From contig DISP01000125.1 of assembly GCA_002421995.1 (NCBI GenBank), forward strand, positions 1-8,801: 8,801 bases of DNA, in the 5' to 3' direction. Position numbers and translations under genes: made by a program. This DNA comes from Bacteroidales bacterium UBA6207. GTDB taxonomy: Bacteria > Bacteroidota > Bacteroidia > Bacteroidales > F082. This document shows, one piece after another, positions 6,715 through 8,801 of this stretch. The number at the start of each line of letters is the position of its first letter. The stretch's first letter is position 1. A model generated the notes under the pieces. The model did no database searches. It was not told where the DNA came from and saw only the letters and a program-made list of their open reading frames with translations.

Positions 6715-7896
6715 TTAGGTTTTGCTCACCCTGATCTCCCTGATCCCTTTTTTGATGGCTTCCTGCAAACGTTCGTTCACTTCTTCTTTTGTGCCTGCTC
6801 CATCCGCTTCGAAAAACACACTTTGTTTTTTATAGTACTCAATAACAGGTTTGGTTTTCTTTTCGTATTCTTCCAATCTGTTTAATATCAACTCGGTAGA
6901 AGAATCATACACGCGTGCTCGTTCTGTCTTAGCCCTGTCGTTGAGCCTTTTCATGGCATCAAGTGTTGATAAACGCAGATTGAGCATCAAACTCACTTTT
7001 GAGTTGGACCTGCGAAGAAGTCCGTCTAAGATATAAGCTTGAACGATGGTGCGCGGAAAACCTTTGAAAATGAAACCCGACGCAGATTTATTGAGCTCTA
7101 TCTGTCGTTCAATCAGTTTAATGGCAATTTCATCGGGTGCAATCTCTCCTTTGTCAAGATAAGGTTTCGCTGCCATACCCAACTCTGTGCCTTCGGCAAT
7201 TTCCCGACGCAAAAGCTTTCCTGTAGAAATATAAACAAGGTTGTTGTTTTTTGCCAGAATTTCACCCTGTGTTCCTTTTCCTGAACCCGGTTTTCCGAGC
7301 AGTACAACATTGAAATAGTCGTGACGAATTGTGTTGTCAATGGTGTCGCAGAGGCTGGCAAAAATCTCTTCAACATTTCCAACGCCATTGATTGGATAGA
7401 AGTTTCCTTTCTTCTTGTAGAAATCCATCACCGGCTTGGTTTTATTTTCGTATTCCTGCAGTCTGACATTGATAACTTCGAGGTTATCATCGGCCCGTCC
7501 ACTCGTTTTCGATCTTTCGAGCATCCTGTCAATCAGCTGCTCAGTAGGCACTTCGAGGCTTAGCATACAGGTAAGACTGCTGTTGAGTTTCAGCAAAAGG
7601 CCTTCAAGAATATAGGCCTGTACAACAGTTCTCGGAAATCCATCAAAAAGGATTCCACGGCTGTCGAGGTTCATAATCACCTTTTTCTCAATGATTTGAA
7701 CGATAATCTCGTCTGGAACAAGTCCTCCACGGTCAATGATCTCTTTGGCCTCTTTTCCTAATGGCGTTTGCTTTGCAATTTCATCACGAAGTATGTCTCC
7801 GGTCGAAATATAGGTAAGGTTGTATTTTTCGAGCAGAAGTTTTGATTGGGTGCCTTTCCCTGCTCCGGGAGGCCCAAAGAGTGCAATGTTCAGCAT
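6715..7896 (-). CDS. adk: Tandem double-domain adenylate kinase; second domain lacks Mg-site aspartates
   Basis: Adenylate kinase interconverts ATP+AMP and 2 ADP in the cytoplasm. The usual length is about 190-215 residues; this product has 393 and is two complete short-type kinase domains in a row, about 1-190 and 195-393. Domain 1 looks active: P-loop GPPGAGKGT at 8-16, STGD with D34, R37, DGFPRT with D85 and R89, R124, short LID SGRADD at 132-137 and R145. Domain 2 repeats the order: GKPGSGKGT at 201-209, R230, R282, R317 and R340. However, STGD has become STGK (K227), DGFPRT has become KGFPRT (K278), and the LID core reads ERARVYDSS. The positions equivalent to E. coli Asp33 and Asp84, near the Mg-nucleotide, are thus both lysine. 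I infer an internal duplication with a catalytically impaired or regulatory second copy. It lies 11 bases after hpt, probably in one transcript. Confidence 0.93.
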   Translation of the reverse strand: MLNIALFGPPGAGKGTQSKLLLEKYNLTYISTGDILRDEIAKQTPLGKEAKEIIDRGGLVPDEIIVQIIEKKVIMNLDSRGILFDGFPRTVVQAYILEGLLLKLNSSLTCMLSLEVPTEQLIDRMLERSKTSGRADDNLEVINVRLQEYENKTKPVMDFYKKKGNFYPINGVGNVEEIFASLCDTIDNTIRHDYFNVVLLGKPGSGKGTQGEILAKNNNLVYISTGKLLRREIAEGTELGMAAKPYLDKGEIAPDEIAIKLIERQIELNKSASGFIFKGFPRTIVQAYILDGLLRRSNSKVSLMLNLRLSTLDAMKRLNDRAKTERARVYDSSTELILNRLEEYEKKTKPVIEYYKKQSVFFEADGAGTKEEVNERLQEAIKKGIREIRVSKT

Positions 7897-7907
7897 GTTG
7901 TTTGGTT

Positions 7908-8447
7908 TTATTCTGATACGATTCGGTAAATATCCGGCAGGTTACGGGCATGTTCGTTATAGTCGAGCCCATAGCCAATGATAAAGTCATTGGGAATTTC
8001 CATCCCGATATAATCAATCGGGTAGTCATACTTAAATGCTTTCGGCTTGAACAGCAGTGTTGCTATTTTAACATCAGCGGCTTCGAGCTTTCTAAGTTTG
8101 TCAATGGTGAAAAGCATTGTAAGTCCCGAATCTATGATGTCTTCAACCAAAACAATATTTCTTCCGCTCACTGAGTGATCAAGACCGATGAGTTCGCGCA
8201 CCACTGATGTAGATTCTGTGCCATGGTATGACGAAAGTTTGACGAAAGAAATCTCACATTCAATCTCGACATTTTTAAAGAGCTCTGCTGCAAACATAAA
8301 AGCACCGTTGAGTACGATTAAAAACAGAGGATTCTTTCCGGCATAATCACGATTGATCTGGTCAGCAACTTTTCTGATGGCTCTTTCGATTTGATCCTGA
8401 GGAATATAGATTTCAAATTCCTTATCGTGCACTTTAATTCTGCTCAT
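7908..8447 (-). CDS. hpt: Hypoxanthine phosphoribosyltransferase
   Basis: This purine-salvage enzyme joins hypoxanthine (and usually guanine) to PRPP to give IMP or GMP in the cytoplasm. The 179-residue product has the type I PRTase PRPP-binding motif IVLVEDIIDSGLT at about 98-110 with the Glu-Asp pair at 102-103, the early LNGAFMF loop near 46-52, FKPKAFKYDYPIDYIG around 133-148 (purine site) and the typical IIGYGLDYNEHARNLP near 156-171. I chose the ATG at 8447; an in-frame TTG at 8459 would add four residues (TTG-ACT-AGT-TGT) that do not look conserved. It is the first gene of a probable two-gene operon with the double adenylate kinase, behind a -7 promoter box about 45 bases upstream. Confidence 0.95.
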   Translation of the reverse strand: MSRIKVHDKEFEIYIPQDQIERAIRKVADQINRDYAGKNPLFLIVLNGAFMFAAELFKNVEIECEISFVKLSSYHGTESTSVVRELIGLDHSVSGRNIVLVEDIIDSGLTMLFTIDKLRKLEAADVKIATLLFKPKAFKYDYPIDYIGMEIPNDFIIGYGLDYNEHARNLPDIYRIVSE

Positions 8448-8489
8448 ACAACTAGTCAATTTTTCCTTGGAGGACGTTATTTGAACCTA

Positions 8490-8497
8490 CAAAGATA
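8490..8497 (-). promoter_or_regulatory. -7 promoter box upstream of hpt-adk
   Basis: TATCTTTG on the minus strand matches TAnnTTTG and lies about 43 bases upstream of the hpt ATG. A good -33 TTTG is not visible at the usual distance; that region is an A/T-rich inverted repeat instead. The same octamer occurs before obg. Confidence 0.45.
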
Positions 8498-8499
8498 GG

Positions 8500-8513
8500 A
8501 TTTCAACTGAAAT
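8500..8513. promoter_or_regulatory. Operator-like palindrome next to the hpt -7 box
   Basis: ATTTCA and TGAAAT form perfect 6-base arms around a 2-base centre. The palindrome starts two bases upstream of the hpt -7 box, in the promoter spacer where a repressor would block RNA polymerase. The position is suggestive, but one short A/T-rich palindrome can arise by chance. Confidence 0.3.
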
Positions 8514-8536
8514 ATTTTTATTCATGCATAAAAATA
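8513..8536. repeat. A/T-only inverted repeat between the O-methyltransferase stop and hpt promoter
   Basis: TATTTTTAT and ATAAAAATA are perfect 9-base arms around a 6-base loop (TCATGC). It begins five bases after the O-methyltransferase stop, reading on the minus strand, so it could help end that transcript. The stem has no G-C pair, which makes it weak as a hairpin. It also covers the expected -33 position of the hpt promoter. Confidence 0.35.
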
Positions 8537-8540
8537 CCAC

Positions 8541-8801
8541 TCAGATTCTTCGGATAAGCATCAAGCCATCCCTCAAAGGCAGCAGAACCTGCTCAACCAT
8601 TGGATCCTGAGCCACCAGCTGATTGAATCTTCGTATCGCATTCGTGTCAGCATCTGTTATTTCTGGCTGAATAACTTTGTTGTTCCATAAAACATTGTCA
8701 ACCAGCATAAACCCATTTGGTTCCATGCGCTCACGAAGCAAGGGATAGTATTCCGGATAGGCAAGCTTGTTGGCATCGAGAAAAATGAGATCGTAAGTAT
8801 C
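8541..8801 (-). CDS. Class I SAM-dependent O-methyltransferase, C-terminal part (cut by window edge)
   Basis: The frame is open to the right edge of the window and shows the last 86 residues. The start DTYDLIFLDANK matches the strand-4 motif of the caffeoyl-CoA/catechol O-methyltransferase family (usual form YDLIFIDAxK, where the Asp helps bind metal). It is followed by a Tyr-rich helix (YPEYYPLL), GFMLVDNVLWNNKV (usual GG-x-x-x-x-DNVLWxGxV) and a closing PLRDGLMLIRRI. The SAM-binding N-terminal half is outside the window. Members methylate small catechol-like hydroxyls with a divalent metal ion; in this lineage the substrate is unknown. It lies upstream of hpt on the same strand, but a gap of about 90 bases with a promoter box suggests separate transcription. 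Confidence 0.88.
   Translation of the reverse strand, partial: DTYDLIFLDANKLAYPEYYPLLRERMEPNGFMLVDNVLWNNKVIQPEITDADTNAIRRFNQLVAQDPMVEQVLLPLRDGLMLIRRI

Noticed and set aside
8448..8459. Longer hpt start at the in-frame TTG
   Set aside because: The added residues are not typical of Hpt N-termini, and the ATG at 8447 gives the normal length with a plausible leader.

Overview
The window is an ordinary-looking, gene-dense chromosomal stretch from a member of the Bacteroidota. Four things point there. There is a triple-tyrosine (Y_Y_Y) sensor fused to a LuxR-type helix-turn-helix. The upstream regions carry TAnnTTTG promoter boxes, the -7 element typical of this phylum. No clear Shine-Dalgarno sequences precede the starts. 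The protein families are in the form usual for the phylum. No mobile element, CRISPR array, tRNA or rRNA was seen, and no gene-free stretch exceeds about 215 bases.

Layout from left to right. Bases 1-888 (+) hold the C-terminal part of a membrane-anchored sensor/transcription regulator. It is cut by the window edge and runs convergently into the next gene. Bases 870-3394 (-) form a probable three-gene operon, transcribed in the order CaCA-type cation exchanger, Sua5-type threonylcarbamoyl-AMP synthase, GNAT acetyltransferase, with gaps of about 10 bases. Bases 3395-3612 are a divergent promoter region with one recognisable promoter on each strand. Bases 3613-4386 (+) encode a SAM hydrolase/halogenase-family (DUF62) protein whose catalytic triad positions are all substituted. 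Bases 4387-6644 (-) are a second probable operon, in the order obg GTPase, secreted TonB-C-like protein, PAP2 phosphatase. Bases 6715-8447 (-) hold hpt followed by an unusual double-domain adenylate kinase. Bases 8541-8801 (-) hold the C-terminal end of an O-methyltransferase cut by the right edge.

The genes are mostly housekeeping: purine salvage and adenylate balance (hpt, adk), tRNA t6A formation (Sua5), ribosome maturation and stress (obg), envelope lipid phosphate metabolism (PAP2) and cation homeostasis. No gene set here forms an evident new multi-gene system. The two most interesting observations are at protein level. One is the tandem adenylate kinase, whose second copy keeps the P-loop and substrate arginines but has lysines in place of both Mg-site aspartates. 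The other is the DUF62 protein with Asp, Arg and His of the triad replaced by Asn, His and Ser.
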